DNA from: Colwellia sp. PAMC 21821
GTDB lineage: Bacteria; Pseudomonadota; Gammaproteobacteria; Enterobacterales; Alteromonadaceae
Direction: 5' to 3'
Assembly (NCBI RefSeq): GCF_002077175.1
Contig: NZ_CP014943.1
Span: forward strand, 62,001-126,000
Length of the DNA: 64,000 bases
Positions 17,783 to 27,619 of this stretch are shown in pieces (the first letter of the stretch is position 1; every line of letters begins with the position of its first letter). A program made the translations under genes and the position numbers. The notes under the pieces are model-generated. The model was not told the origin of the DNA. It searched no databases and was given only the letters and a program-made list of their open reading frames with translations.

Positions 17783-17992
17783 AGTGATACTCTTAATTTT
17801 TTTTAAGATTACTTTTTAAGATTGAAAATCGAGATTCATTGGCTTGTTTGATTAAAACAGATCACGCAATACTGAGTAGCATGAAGCAAGTAATTCAGCG
17901 CAATATCGTTAAAATAAACAAACACAATCGATTAACAAAGCATAAATATCCAAAGCAGCGCATTGCATGTTCAGATAAGTTTGAGGTAAGTT

Positions 17993-18364
17993 TTAAACTA
18001 TGGGTGGGCGATGTTCGGGTGTTATCCAAAGTGACACTAAGGCCACTTTTCTGGTCGATATATTATCATTACTTTTGTGCATAAAGCTTGTAGCGATATT
18101 ACAGGTTATATAAACAACCGATGGTGCATGACAATGACAGCAATGATGACAATCAAAAGGGTCTTGCTCGCCAACTTCAGCATCATCAAGCACACTTGCT
18201 AACGCGCCCTCTTGATGAGATTGGTGTGATTTATCTAGGTTGCGATGAGAAAAATTTTGTGTTGAGTCGGTATCTTGGTGGCTACTGTGTGAATCAAAGG
18301 CAGACGCAATTGTTTGACCAGCAAACAAAAGAGCAAACATTATAATTAACAGTCGATTAAACAC
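17993..18364 (-). CDS. CzcI-like His/Cys-rich periplasmic metal-resistance protein
   Basis: A 123-residue exported protein heading the metal-efflux cluster. Residues 1-22 form a signal peptide (FNRLLIIMFALLFAGQTIASA). The mature part has SHSSHQ, SHQSHQ and a DCHHCCHCHAP cluster at about 72-82, and ends with the PEHRPPIV motif, as CzcI proteins end in a similar Pro/Arg-rich motif. CzcI is a poorly understood small periplasmic protein, possibly a metal sensor or chaperone, encoded first in czc operons. The start is GTG at 18362-18364 with AAGAGA about ten bases upstream; an ATG eight codons in lacks such a site. Family call is by pattern and position. Confidence 0.72.
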   Translation of the reverse strand: MFNRLLIIMFALLFAGQTIASAFDSHSSHQDTDSTQNFSHRNLDKSHQSHQEGALASVLDDAEVGEQDPFDCHHCCHCHAPSVVYITCNIATSFMHKSNDNISTRKVALVSLWITPEHRPPIV

Positions 18365-18571
18365 AGCTTTAGTTCTCTTAACAACGAATCAGCAGTGTAA
18401 GTTAATTATTAGTGTGCTTCAACCTGTGAATGTTTAACCGCTGATTAGATTTACGTTAAAGTGTAAATAAGTTGTTTAAACGTTAACGACAGGCCTGTAA
18501 TACGCTAAAAACAGTAACACTTTATAACAAATTAACTTTATAGATTCGTATTAAAAAGCACGTAACATATC

Positions 18572-18613
18572 CAAAACCATGAGTATTAAACAAGACTAAC
18601 ACTCATGGTTTTG
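18572..18613 (-). terminator. Hairpin after the GH13-GH31 operon
   Basis: A 13-bp perfect stem, CAAAACCATGAGT (18572-18584) and ACTCATGGTTTTG (18601-18613), begins immediately after the GH31 stop codon. On the minus strand the stem ends in TTTTG followed by a T-poor tail, so it is a plausible but imperfect intrinsic terminator. Confidence 0.65.
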
Positions 18614-18614
18614 C

Positions 18615-21212
18615 TTAATTTATAGCAATATTTACAGTCTTATTCCAATCAGCCTTAATCTTCAGTTGCTTAGTATTACTATCATACCAAGCAGCAAACG
18701 TGTGATCAGTTAACTGCTGTTGATTTGCCACTAACTTTATCGCCTTATTATTAACTTTTATCTTTACTGGTGTATTTGCGTAATGATGGATCACTACACT
18801 TACTTGGCGCGATGCTGGTATTCCTGAGAAATCGCCCGCTTGTCGTAAGTTAATCGACAAGTTTTTATCCTGTTGAGTAGCATTAAAGGTCAGTGTTTCA
18901 TAGTCACCGTTAGCAAGTGAATTCGGATCTTTTCCATCATCGTTATACATTACAGCAGAAGATGATTTTACCGAAGCGTCAGCGTAATAATGTAAGGTTA
19001 AATTTTTAGTGTTGTAGTCTTTGGTTGATTGCACCGCTTCAACCATAGGAATAAAAGCCCCACCTCGTACTAAAACAGGCGTCTGATTTAGCGGTGCCGC
19101 TATTGTAGTTTTTTGATTTCCTAGATAACGTTGATCGTTCCAAAAGTTAAACCAAACACCTGTCGGCAAGTTCATCTCAACACGACGCGCACCTTGTTCA
19201 GTAACCGGTGCTACCAGTAAAGCATCACCATAAAAGTAGCTGTCTTTTTCATCAATCATACTTAGCTTAGTTTCATCTTCAAAAAACATCGGGCGCATAA
19301 TTGGCATGCCAGTTAAACTATTTTCAATGCTTAACGAGTAAATATATGGCATTAACTGATAACGTAACTTTACGTATTCACGTAAAATATCTTTGGTTTT
19401 GGTGTCATGAAATATCGGCTCAGGTTTGGCATTTTCCTGAGCGTGTGGACGATATACAGGTTGAAAAACACCATATTGTAACCAACGGATATAGAGTTCT
19501 TTATCTATTGGACCATCACCGGCAAAGCCGCCTAAATCTGAATGAATATAACTTAACCCCAGCACGCTCATTTGTAGTGCTAATTCGACTTGTGGTTTAA
19601 AGCCGCCCCAACTGCGACTTACATCGCCTGTCCACGGCACCATGCCATAACGTTGTGAACCAATAAAACCTGAACGCATTAAGATAAACGGTCGTGTTTC
19701 TGGTTGAAATTTTTGTAACCTTTTAAACACCATTTCTGCCCATTTATGACCATAGGCGTTATGCACTTCATCGCCGGTAACATTTGCACCATCAAGACTA
19801 TGCAAGCCATTCGCAGGATGCACTTCAGGTTCACCTAAGTCGCCCCACCAGCCGGCAACACCTTGCTCGGCGAGTTGTTGATAATATTGCCAAAACCAGT
19901 CTTGACTCTTTTCGTCAAAAACATCGACTAAGCCGGTATTGCCAAAATAGAAGTCAAACTTTTCGGGTTGACCTAGTGCATTTTTCATTAAGGCGCTATT
20001 TTCAACCGCACTTTGCCATTGGCTTGAAGACGTTAAAATAAAGGGTTCGGTGATCATAATGGTATTAACCCCCTCAGCTTTAAAATCTTTGATCATATCA
20101 ACCGGGGTTGGAAACGCTTTTGTGTCCCAGTTTAAATTGCCCATATGCCCTTTTATATCAGGACCGAACCAATATAAATCAAATACGATAGCGTCAAGCG
20201 GAAAGTCTTCATCATGATATTTTTGTACCACAGCACGCGCTTCTTGCTCGCTATGATAGCCAAAACGACTGGCAATATTACCTAAACTCCAACGCGGGGG
20301 TAATGGTTGCTTGCCAGTAACATCAACTAAATTTTCAATTAATTTTGGATAGCTATCGCCGGCAATAATAAGATAAGACGTACGACCTCCGATGGCACTA
20401 AACTGCAAAATATCGGCTTCATCGTGAGCAATATCAAGCTCACCGTTCGCCGAATTATCAAAAACAATAATATATTTGTTACTCGACATAACGGCAGACA
20501 AACCATAATACATTTGGCTTGACTCTGTTTCATAGCCGTAATGGGCACGATTATATAGTGGCATTTTTTGACCACGACGATCCATGCCTAACACCCGTTG
20601 GCCACCACCTAAAATTTTCTCTTGGGGCTGTAATTTAAAACGAAACCCTAAGGTAAATTCGATCGGTTGAGTTTCATTTACATCAGCCACTTCAACTACT
20701 TCGTTGTCAACGGCAAGTGTACTTGTGTCAATTATTGCTTTATCTATTTCTTCTACTTTTGGCTCTACAATCTGAGGTTGCTGAGTAAAAAACCCAAGCT
20801 CTTCAGCGGCAATATAATCACCATTAGGCTTAGTATAACGAATACTAAACGGTGATTTATTGATGATCGCCACCAAGGTTTTACTGCTCAACATTAACTG
20901 TTTTTTTGAATCTACAACCGTTAATGTCTCGTCATATTTATTTTGTTTTGTAGAGTTTTTGTCGATAGCAAATGACGGTAACTGCTTAAAACCAATCGGT
21001 TGATAATGTACTTCGAACGCAGATGGATTCAACGCATTTATTTCAACCATGCCATCATCCGTGTTGATGACTAGCGTATTACCTGACAATTGATGAGCGA
21101 CATAATCACGGGCTTCCCCTTGCCAACTTATGGTCAGTAACATCAAAGCAATAAGTGATAAAACCGGCATTAACATCACGGTTTTTGCTTTAAAAAGATA
21201 TTTTTGCATCAT
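18615..21212 (-). CDS. Glycoside hydrolase family 31, alpha-glucosidase-like
   Basis: An 865-residue exported enzyme. Signal peptide at residues 1-35 (MPVLSLIALMLLTISWQGEARD). N-terminal beta domain to about 300, (beta/alpha)8 barrel about 305-660, then C-terminal beta domains with a DUF5110-like part. Catalytic nucleophile Asp458 lies in GWWGDLGEPE and the acid/base Asp530 in VPWTGDVSRSW; the substrate-binding HSDLGGF is at 557-563. It should release glucose from alpha-glucosides or transfer glucosyl units in the periplasm. Its ATG overlaps the stop of the GH13 gene by one base (TAATG), indicating translational coupling. The exact linkage (alpha-1,4, 1,6 or 1,3) cannot be read from sequence. 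Confidence 0.9.
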   Translation of the reverse strand: MMQKYLFKAKTVMLMPVLSLIALMLLTISWQGEARDYVAHQLSGNTLVINTDDGMVEINALNPSAFEVHYQPIGFKQLPSFAIDKNSTKQNKYDETLTVVDSKKQLMLSSKTLVAIINKSPFSIRYTKPNGDYIAAEELGFFTQQPQIVEPKVEEIDKAIIDTSTLAVDNEVVEVADVNETQPIEFTLGFRFKLQPQEKILGGGQRVLGMDRRGQKMPLYNRAHYGYETESSQMYYGLSAVMSSNKYIIVFDNSANGELDIAHDEADILQFSAIGGRTSYLIIAGDSYPKLIENLVDVTGKQPLPPRWSLGNIASRFGYHSEQEARAVVQKYHDEDFPLDAIVFDLYWFGPDIKGHMGNLNWDTKAFPTPVDMIKDFKAEGVNTIMITEPFILTSSSQWQSAVENSALMKNALGQPEKFDFYFGNTGLVDVFDEKSQDWFWQYYQQLAEQGVAGWWGDLGEPEVHPANGLHSLDGANVTGDEVHNAYGHKWAEMVFKRLQKFQPETRPFILMRSGFIGSQRYGMVPWTGDVSRSWGGFKPQVELALQMSVLGLSYIHSDLGGFAGDGPIDKELYIRWLQYGVFQPVYRPHAQENAKPEPIFHDTKTKDILREYVKLRYQLMPYIYSLSIENSLTGMPIMRPMFFEDETKLSMIDEKDSYFYGDALLVAPVTEQGARRVEMNLPTGVWFNFWNDQRYLGNQKTTIAAPLNQTPVLVRGGAFIPMVEAVQSTKDYNTKNLTLHYYADASVKSSSAVMYNDDGKDPNSLANGDYETLTFNATQQDKNLSINLRQAGDFSGIPASRQVSVVIHHYANTPVKIKVNNKAIKLVANQQQLTDHTFAAWYDSNTKQLKIKADWNKTVNIAIN

Positions 21213-23164
21213 TATTTAACTGCCTGTAATTGATAAACAAATGAGCTTAATGGCAACATATCAACCTTAATAGTTGCACTGTTATCACGGTGAACCGTTA
21301 GTGTATTTGAGCTACCATAAAGTAAGTCGATTAAAGGATATTCACCCGTAGGTAACTGCCAGTCATTAACTAAATCGCTCGGTAGTTGCAAATTATATTG
21401 ATAGCTATTTTCACTATCGAAGTTACTGATAACGACCAATTTCTCTTGTGCTTGCCAACGAGCAAATGCAAATTGCTGATAATTATAAGTGCTTAACGCT
21501 TTGCGATTATTGTCATGTAAGCTGCGGTAACTGCCTAACATAGCGTTATTTTCGGCTGAAATGGTCATTAGGCGCTGATAAAAATCACGTAAGGTTTGCT
21601 CACTTTCAGTCAATTGACCACCGTCAAACTTACCACCATTCATCCAGCGTTGATGTGCAGGTACGCCAGCATAATCAAAAATAGTGGTACGCGTTGGATC
21701 GCCAAAGCCGGTTTCTTCACTACCATCTTCACCCACTTCCTGGCCAAAATAAATCATGGTTGGCGAGCGGCTTATTAACGCTGAAACCACCATGGCGGGC
21801 TTTGCTTTCTCAGCGCTGCCGGCAAAATCAGGACTGGCAATACGTTGCTCATCATGATTTTCTAAAAAATGTAATAAATGTTGTTCAATATCACTGTAAC
21901 GCTGCTGAATATTAGCTAAATCACCAGTATTACCATGGCCTTGCATAATATCTTTCAGGCGGTCATAAAAATCGACTTTATCGTATAAGTAATCCATTTT
22001 TCCTAATTGAATGTAGTTTCTATATTGTTTTGGGTTGTAAACTTCAGCCAATATAAACGCATCTTTATTGGTCATTTTAATCGCCGAGTTTAAATAACTC
22101 CAAAACTCAACCGGCACCATTTCAGCCATATCATAGCGAAAACCATCAACGCCTTTTGCTAACCAAAACTGGGTTATATCGCGAAATTTCAGCCAAGAAT
22201 TAGGCACTTTTTTATTACGCCAAAACTCACTATGCGCTTGATAATTTTTAAAACGGTATGCTTCAGGTAACGTTGCGAAGGTATAACTGCCGTCGGGTTT
22301 AACGCCGTAGTTCACTTTAACGGTTTCATACCAGTCGTTAATGCTAGGTTGCGCCGCTCTTGAACCATTACCGGTCCACTTCGCAGGTGACTCGTTAAAT
22401 AAGCCATCAGCTAACGGATGCTTTTCACCACCAAGCGGTGAATAACCATCATCCGACTTAGGTACTTTAAAATCTTGCCCAACAACATAATAAAAATCAT
22501 TATCTGCGGAAAACTCAACCGTTTTGTCATCATCGGCGCCAAAGTCACGCACACCTTCGGGCTTTCCTAAAGATTGATAGTCTCGTGCAATATGATTTGG
22601 CACAATATCGATAATCACTTTCATGCCCTGCTGATGCGTTCTGGCAATTAAGGCTTCAAACTCTTCTACGCGTTTAGCGGGATTGTCGGCTAAATCTGGA
22701 TTAACACTGTAGTAATCTTTAACAGAATAAGGTGAGCCTGCACGGCCTTTTACTACATCAGGGTCGTCATTATTTATACCGAATTCGGTATAGTCGCCAA
22801 TCAAGGCATGATGTGGAACGCCGGTGTACCAAATATGACTGACACCTAATGCTTTAATGCCCAACAATGCCGAATCAGTAAAGTCGCTAAATTTTCCAAC
22901 GCCATTTTCTGCTATCGTCCCCCAAGGTTTATTTGTGGTATTTTTATTTCCAAATAAACGGGTGAACACTTGATAAACGACCGGTTTCCCTTGAACAAGG
23001 TGCTGAGTACTGGCCGCATTTTGCGGTGTATTACTCAAATCAATTGAGTTCATCGACTCTCCATTTTCTACTGAACAAGCCGCTAAAAAACCACCTAGTA
23101 TTAAACTTGAAGTAGTAATTTTTAACAGACTGGAATGGGCAAAATTTGATATACAACGACGCAT
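21212..23164 (-). CDS. GH13 alpha-amylase family lipoprotein
   Basis: A 650-residue secreted, lipid-anchored glucan hydrolase. The signal ends with the lipobox FLAAC (Cys30). The barrel carries all GH13 regions: I, DIVPNH (about 185-190); II, GFRYDMAE with nucleophile Asp345; III, LAEVYN with acid/base Glu374; IV, FLENHDEQR with Asp438. A C-terminal beta domain follows (about 560-650). It likely sits at the outer membrane and cuts starch or maltodextrins that the coupled GH31 enzyme finishes. It is the first gene of the pair; no TonB receptor, sugar transporter or LacI regulator is adjacent. Subfamily is not resolved here. Confidence 0.92.
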   Translation of the reverse strand: MRRCISNFAHSSLLKITTSSLILGGFLAACSVENGESMNSIDLSNTPQNAASTQHLVQGKPVVYQVFTRLFGNKNTTNKPWGTIAENGVGKFSDFTDSALLGIKALGVSHIWYTGVPHHALIGDYTEFGINNDDPDVVKGRAGSPYSVKDYYSVNPDLADNPAKRVEEFEALIARTHQQGMKVIIDIVPNHIARDYQSLGKPEGVRDFGADDDKTVEFSADNDFYYVVGQDFKVPKSDDGYSPLGGEKHPLADGLFNESPAKWTGNGSRAAQPSINDWYETVKVNYGVKPDGSYTFATLPEAYRFKNYQAHSEFWRNKKVPNSWLKFRDITQFWLAKGVDGFRYDMAEMVPVEFWSYLNSAIKMTNKDAFILAEVYNPKQYRNYIQLGKMDYLYDKVDFYDRLKDIMQGHGNTGDLANIQQRYSDIEQHLLHFLENHDEQRIASPDFAGSAEKAKPAMVVSALISRSPTMIYFGQEVGEDGSEETGFGDPTRTTIFDYAGVPAHQRWMNGGKFDGGQLTESEQTLRDFYQRLMTISAENNAMLGSYRSLHDNNRKALSTYNYQQFAFARWQAQEKLVVISNFDSENSYQYNLQLPSDLVNDWQLPTGEYPLIDLLYGSSNTLTVHRDNSATIKVDMLPLSSFVYQLQAVK

Positions 23165-23395
23165 TTTATAACCTACACGTTAAATGTTGCCCAAAAAATT
23201 TAAATCTCAGACGAAGGCAACAACAAAGACAATATTTCGAGAGTACACATTAAATTGTAGTCTTGCCAATTGCATACGAATTCATAACGCATTTATTTTT
23301 TGATCCGTCATGTAATTCTAAAAAGTTATATCAAAGCTGTATCAAAGATAGCGCTTTTACAAAATTGCATTGATGTGATCAAATTTTTGATAAAA

Positions 23396-23427
23396 AAAAG
23401 GCCAGTGTGAAATTCACACTGGCCTTT
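23396..23427 (-). terminator. Rho-independent terminator of the 49-residue gene
   Basis: A perfect 32-base palindrome: AAAAGGCCAGTGTGAA (23396-23411) followed by its complement (23412-23427). It is symmetric, so it can stop transcription both from the small minus-strand gene at 23444 and from the plus strand. Confidence 0.85.
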
Positions 23428-23443
23428 TCAAAAAATATTTACT

Positions 23444-23593
23444 TTATTCGTAAGAGCGTTCTAACCAAGCAATTTGCATTCTAAGATCGTCAATTTCTGC
23501 ATTAGCGTCAGACAATTGCTGATCAATAGTTTTTAACATGCCATTAGCGTTTTCGCTAGGTTCTATTACATTCACTGTTTCTTCGTGAGCCAT
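23444..23593 (-). CDS. Small coiled-coil protein, 49 residues
   Basis: Begins MAHEETVNVIEP and continues with a heptad-like stretch LKTIDQQLSDANAEIDDLR then MQIAWLERSYE. The ATG at 23591-23593 is preceded by AGGAGAGC, a strong ribosome-binding site, and a strong terminator follows 17 bp after the stop, so this is almost certainly a real gene despite its size. It faintly recalls SlyX-like coiled coils, but I cannot assign a family. It sits between the alpha-glucan operon (same strand, downstream) and the divergent Nudix gene. Function unknown. Confidence 0.72.
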   Translation of the reverse strand: MAHEETVNVIEPSENANGMLKTIDQQLSDANAEIDDLRMQIAWLERSYE

Positions 23594-23887
23594 AATGCTC
23601 TCCTGATTAACGTTACCACCCCTGTATTATTACATAGAGACTTTCACTTTACACGTTAAAATTCAATTTAAATTACAAAACGAAACATAAACACACTAAA
23701 ACACAACTTAAACGAAACAAAAATCCGAACAGTTGAAAGAAAAACAAGTGATAAATCAAATAAAAAACACTAATTAAAAGCTTTCATAGCTACTTTCACT
23801 TGTGCTTTATAAACAGTAATAGACTTCCTATTGAATTAACTGATAACTATCCCCATAAATGAAAAACATTCATAAATAAAATTATCT
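23594..23887. other. Divergent intergenic region, 294 bp
   Basis: AT-rich spacer between the small coiled-coil gene (minus) and the Nudix gene (plus). It must hold both promoters. No operator, repeat or RNA structure was recognised. Confidence 0.4.
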
Positions 23888-24403
23888 ATGCGTCTATTAA
23901 AATCAACACAAGTATCCGATTTACATCCCAATATTAATCACCAATTTACACGTAAAGCAACTCGCGCCATTGTATTAAAAGGTGAAAATATTCTCCTGCT
24001 TTATACCAAGCGATATCACGATTACAGCTTACCTGGAGGCGGCATTGACGATGGCGAAGATAATATTGCCGGCTTAATACGTGAATTACGCGAAGAAACC
24101 GGTGCGCAAAACGTCACCAACGTGCAAGCATTTGGCTGTTATGAGGAGTATCGTAATTGGTATAAAGAAGATTATGACGTGATGCATATGCTTTCCTATT
24201 GTTATACCTGTGAAATTGATCAGGAGCTACTAGCACCAGAATTTGAAGCCCATGAATTACGCAATGGTATGCAAGCACTTTGGATGAATATTCACGATGC
24301 CATCAATCATAATGAATTGGTGATAAAAAACAGTGACAAAAAAGGCTTGTCAATTGAACGTGAAACATTCTTGTTAAAACGTATCGTTGCTGAATTAATC
24401 TAA
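23888..24403 (+). CDS. Nudix hydrolase
   Basis: A 171-residue cytoplasmic enzyme that should hydrolyse a nucleoside diphosphate linked to another moiety. The Nudix box is complete at about residues 50-72: GGGIDDGEDNIAGLIRELREETG, with the REXXEE metal-binding core as RELREE. The N-terminal beta strands (KATRAIVLKGENILLLYTKR) and the C-terminal EFEAHELRNGMQALWMNIHDAI match ADP-ribose-pyrophosphatase/MutT-like members, but substrate cannot be told. The ribosome-binding site is weak. Single-gene unit, convergent with the chemoreceptor gene. Confidence 0.9.
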   Translation: MRLLKSTQVSDLHPNINHQFTRKATRAIVLKGENILLLYTKRYHDYSLPGGGIDDGEDNIAGLIRELREETGAQNVTNVQAFGCYEEYRNWYKEDYDVMHMLSYCYTCEIDQELLAPEFEAHELRNGMQALWMNIHDAINHNELVIKNSDKKGLSIERETFLLKRIVAELI

Positions 24404-24527
24404 AGTAATATCTTTATTATTTAATGACTTATTTAATAAATTATTGACAGTGTTATAGACAGTATTATTGACACCTTCTTGCCAATAATTAGCTGAAATC
24501 TCAATACGCTATCACTTAAAATAAAAA

Positions 24528-24556
24528 GCCAGTATAAAGGATTAAAATATACTGGC
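24528..24556 (-). terminator. Rho-independent terminator of the chemoreceptor gene
   Basis: Stem GCCAGTATA (24528-24536) / TATACTGGC (24548-24556), 11-base loop, followed on the minus strand by TTTTTATTTT. It lies 27 bp after the stop of the minus-strand gene. Confidence 0.85.
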
Positions 24557-24582
24557 TCATCATTTATTGCATATATTAGGTA

Positions 24583-26541
24583 TTAATTACTGACCTTAAA
24601 GCGACCCACTAAGTTTGTTAAATCTTTTGATACAACAAGTAAGTCATTCGACCCATTGGCCAATGTATCAGCCGTATCAACAATACCTTTTGCCGATTGA
24701 TTAATGCCACTAATATTATCATTGATCAAGTCTGATGAACTACGTTGTTGATCAGCGGCGTGAGTAATACGTGAAATATTTTCCTTCACTTGTCCAACCA
24801 AAGAGCTTATTTCGTTAAACGATTGATTCGCTTGTTCAATTTTTTCGATAGTCTGTGTCGATTGTTCGACATTCACGCCCATTTGTTGAGAAACAACACG
24901 TGTTTTATCCAGTAAGTTCATCAATACCGTATCAATTTCTTCGGTAGCGCTTCTTGAGCGTTGTGCTAATGTTCTTACTTCATCTGCAACTACTGCAAAG
25001 CCTCGCCCTTGCTCACCAGCTCTTGCTGCTTCAATCGCCGCATTAAGTGCTAACAGGTTAGTTTGCTCAGCTATACTCCTAATTACATCTAATATTTTTG
25101 TAATATTCTCGCTTTCCATTTCGAGTGACTTCATCGATTGAGATGATTCACTTAACGATTGATTCAATGAACTCACTTCACTTACCGTCACCGAAATTAA
25201 TGCAGTTCCCTTTTTTGAATACTCTTCAGTTTTCATAATAGTCATTGAACTTTCTTGGCAATCGCTTGAAGTTTGATGCGCTATATCTGTCATGGTCGCA
25301 ATCAGGCTATTCACATTATCTATAGATTGTTCTTGTTGATAGCTGACAGCTTTTACATCAGCAATTTGTATACCCGATTCATTAGCCGCCACATTTAATG
25401 TCGATGCACAGGCTTTAATATCAACAACAAGCTGATGAATTGAGTCTAAGAATTGATTAAACCATTGAGCTAACTCACTGACTTCGTCTTGACCAATAAT
25501 ATCTAGTCGCTTAGTTAAATTACCCTCGCCTTGCGCAATATCACGCAAACCTTGTGCAACACGGTTTATCGGCTGAACAATACGGTTGGCTAACCAAAAT
25601 CCTATGGCAATAAATAATGTCACCATAATTAAGGCAATCATGGCAATGGTCATACTCATACGGTATGCGGGCGCTAAAATTTCATCGCTATGAATAACAC
25701 CAACAAAACGCCACTTTAATGCTTTGGAGTAATAACTCGCAACATCAACATTTTGACCTAAATGCTCTGTAGAAAAATGATCTTGATTTGGCGTATTTTG
25801 TAATATAGAAAATAATGGTGATGAAAGGTCTTTAATATTTTTGAAGTTATTCTCTGGTGTTTTTGCATCTGCCAATACGGTTCCTGAATCATCAATAAGC
25901 ATGAGATAACCGCTTTCACCTAGTTTTGTATTACTCAATATATCGGTTAAGGTTGAAAGGGTAACATCTAGCCCTTGCACACCTACGATGTCGCCTTGCT
26001 TATTCTTAACCACTAACGCAGAAGTTACTACCGGTTTTCCGATGACATCCTGATATGCTTCAGTAAGAATTGCAGTGTCAGGAGAGGCTAGTGCTTGTTT
26101 ATACCAAGGACGTTCTCTTGGATCATAACCTCCAAGTTCTTCTAACGGATATTGAACAAAACCACCTTCTTTAGTGCCTGTGTACACATACAGTAAATCA
26201 GGGTGCGATGTACCAAAGTCTTCATAAAGATTATATAAATCTAATTCTTCGACAGAGTCATTTTCCGGCACCATCATGTGATCAGCGCCAATATAGCTAT
26301 GAGTATTATTAGGAAGTTGAGCTGTTAGCTTATTTTCAGCTAAAAATTTTACGTTAGCTTTTATTTGTTGAAAGAACAGTTGAAAGCCGTTGTCTACTTG
26401 TCTTAACTCATCTTGAGTGCGCTCAACAAAACTTGTCGAAGATTTAGAGATCGTCATTGATATGCTGACAATCGCAATAGCAATAATAGGTACAATAACT
26501 GTAGCTGCAAAACTGAACGTTAGTTTAGAGCGAATATTCAT
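24583..26541 (-). CDS. Methyl-accepting chemotaxis protein with dCache sensor
   Basis: A 652-residue chemoreceptor. TM1 at about residues 9-32, a periplasmic double-Cache domain (about 40-280, with [12 protein letters not shown] and [14 protein letters not shown] typical of dCache_1), TM2 near 287-312, HAMP (about 313-365), then the cytoplasmic signalling domain to the end. The conserved tip [20 protein letters not shown] followed by [15 protein letters not shown] identifies it. It should sense a small ligand, often an amino acid or other metabolite in this class, and signal to CheA/CheW. No C-terminal CheR-binding pentapeptide is seen (it ends GRFKVSN). Monocistronic with its own terminator. 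Confidence 0.95.
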   Translation of the reverse strand: MNIRSKLTFSFAATVIVPIIAIAIVSISMTISKSSTSFVERTQDELRQVDNGFQLFFQQIKANVKFLAENKLTAQLPNNTHSYIGADHMMVPENDSVEELDLYNLYEDFGTSHPDLLYVYTGTKEGGFVQYPLEELGGYDPRERPWYKQALASPDTAILTEAYQDVIGKPVVTSALVVKNKQGDIVGVQGLDVTLSTLTDILSNTKLGESGYLMLIDDSGTVLADAKTPENNFKNIKDLSSPLFSILQNTPNQDHFSTEHLGQNVDVASYYSKALKWRFVGVIHSDEILAPAYRMSMTIAMIALIMVTLFIAIGFWLANRIVQPINRVAQGLRDIAQGEGNLTKRLDIIGQDEVSELAQWFNQFLDSIHQLVVDIKACASTLNVAANESGIQIADVKAVSYQQEQSIDNVNSLIATMTDIAHQTSSDCQESSMTIMKTEEYSKKGTALISVTVSEVSSLNQSLSESSQSMKSLEMESENITKILDVIRSIAEQTNLLALNAAIEAARAGEQGRGFAVVADEVRTLAQRSRSATEEIDTVLMNLLDKTRVVSQQMGVNVEQSTQTIEKIEQANQSFNEISSLVGQVKENISRITHAADQQRSSSDLINDNISGINQSAKGIVDTADTLANGSNDLLVVSKDLTNLVGRFKVSN

Positions 26542-26916
26542 AGTAAATCGTTAAATAGTTGTAAATGTAGCCATAATATAACTGAGAGTGACGCTGAGAC
26601 CAAGGCCTTTTCGGGCGTTTATTATTTTCATATATTACGACATATTCGTTAATGTCGTTAATGTTGGTAATGTGGTATTAGTTTTCTTTACAACCACTTA
26701 CGCTAATCATTGGACTTTTCAAAGTGATGCTATTAGCACTTTATCAGTTTAAGACTCCAAACCACGAGAGATCTTTTTTAAGCATATAAACCTTTATTCA
26801 AAGGGTCTTAGCGCCAAACGTTACATTGATAAATGTTCGAATTACAGGTCGACATGCTAACAATAAATAAGGTTTCTCTGTAAGTTTATTTGTTTTACAG
26901 ACTTAGCCATTATCTA
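26542..26916. other. Intergenic region, 375 bp
   Basis: Lies upstream of the chemoreceptor gene and downstream of the GNAT gene (both minus strand). It presumably holds the chemoreceptor promoter. No gene, strong hairpin or RNA motif was recognised. Confidence 0.4.
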
Positions 26917-27468
26917 TCAGATTTTTATTACTTTAGGACGATAAAGGAAACCAAGAACGCCACCGAAAAGACTTTTATACATTGCCTCTATCTCTTCTTT
27001 GCTGATATTGCCACCTAGTATCAGCATTTCAAGTCGCTCTTCTGGCTCTTTGACCATATATCCTGAAGAACTGAAGCCATTTTTTTCATAAAACGCTTTT
27101 CGCTTTAACCGCTGCTGATAGTTTTTTGACTCTTCTATAAGCTCTTCAATATTAAGTACAATTCTGTGTTTAGAATATATCTCTTTCATGGCGTCTACTA
27201 CTTTGCTGCCATAACCCGTTGAACGCTGAGATGGAGATATTGCAAAAAAATGAACAAAAATAATATCTTTATACTTAGTGATATAGAGTAAACCAATCCA
27301 AGTATCATTTTCATAAAGCACACTAAAACCTGTCTTGCCTTTTCTCATCATGCACTTAAGTATCCATGATGGTACACGTCGAACTGTCGTGAATGCTTCT
27401 TTATAGAGCGCTATTACATTTGAATAGTTAACGTCATATTTGGTAAGCGGACTAAATTTTATGCTCAT
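26917..27468 (-). CDS. GNAT family N-acetyltransferase
   Basis: A 183-residue protein with the GNAT fold. The acetyl-CoA loop is ISPSQRSTGYGSKVVDAM (about residues 77-94), with Q-R-S-T-G-Y-G matching the (Q/R)xxGxG motif, followed by a later YQQRLKRKAFYEKNGFSSSGY block typical of the family's C-terminal half. The tail (SKEEIEAMYKSLFGGVLGFLYRPKV) resembles small GNATs of peptide or antibiotic type, but the substrate is unknown. Monocistronic: a strong terminator separates it from efpL upstream. Confidence 0.85.
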   Translation of the reverse strand: MSIKFSPLTKYDVNYSNVIALYKEAFTTVRRVPSWILKCMMRKGKTGFSVLYENDTWIGLLYITKYKDIIFVHFFAISPSQRSTGYGSKVVDAMKEIYSKHRIVLNIEELIEESKNYQQRLKRKAFYEKNGFSSSGYMVKEPEERLEMLILGGNISKEEIEAMYKSLFGGVLGFLYRPKVIKI

Positions 27469-27522
27469 ATCTATTACTCATAACCGTTATTTCGTGAATA
27501 TTTAACGGGTCATCTAAAAATT

Positions 27523-27554
27523 AAAAAACCAGTTAACGAATTAACTGGTTTTTT
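27523..27554 (-). terminator. Rho-independent terminator of efpL
   Basis: Perfect 14-bp stem AAAAAACCAGTTAA (27523-27536) / TTAACTGGTTTTTT (27541-27554) with loop CGAA. It lies 66 bp past the efpL stop and upstream of the GNAT gene. Its T run works in both directions. Confidence 0.9.
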
Positions 27555-27619
27555 ATTTCATACGTAGCCAACATCACCAGCAGCATTCTTGGGTGATGCC
27601 GAAATTTAATCACAAAGCG

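Noticed and set aside
17839..18084. 81-codon plus-strand frame between the adaptor and CzcI-like genes
   Set aside because: Overlaps the CzcI-like gene antisense and lacks any recognisable feature.
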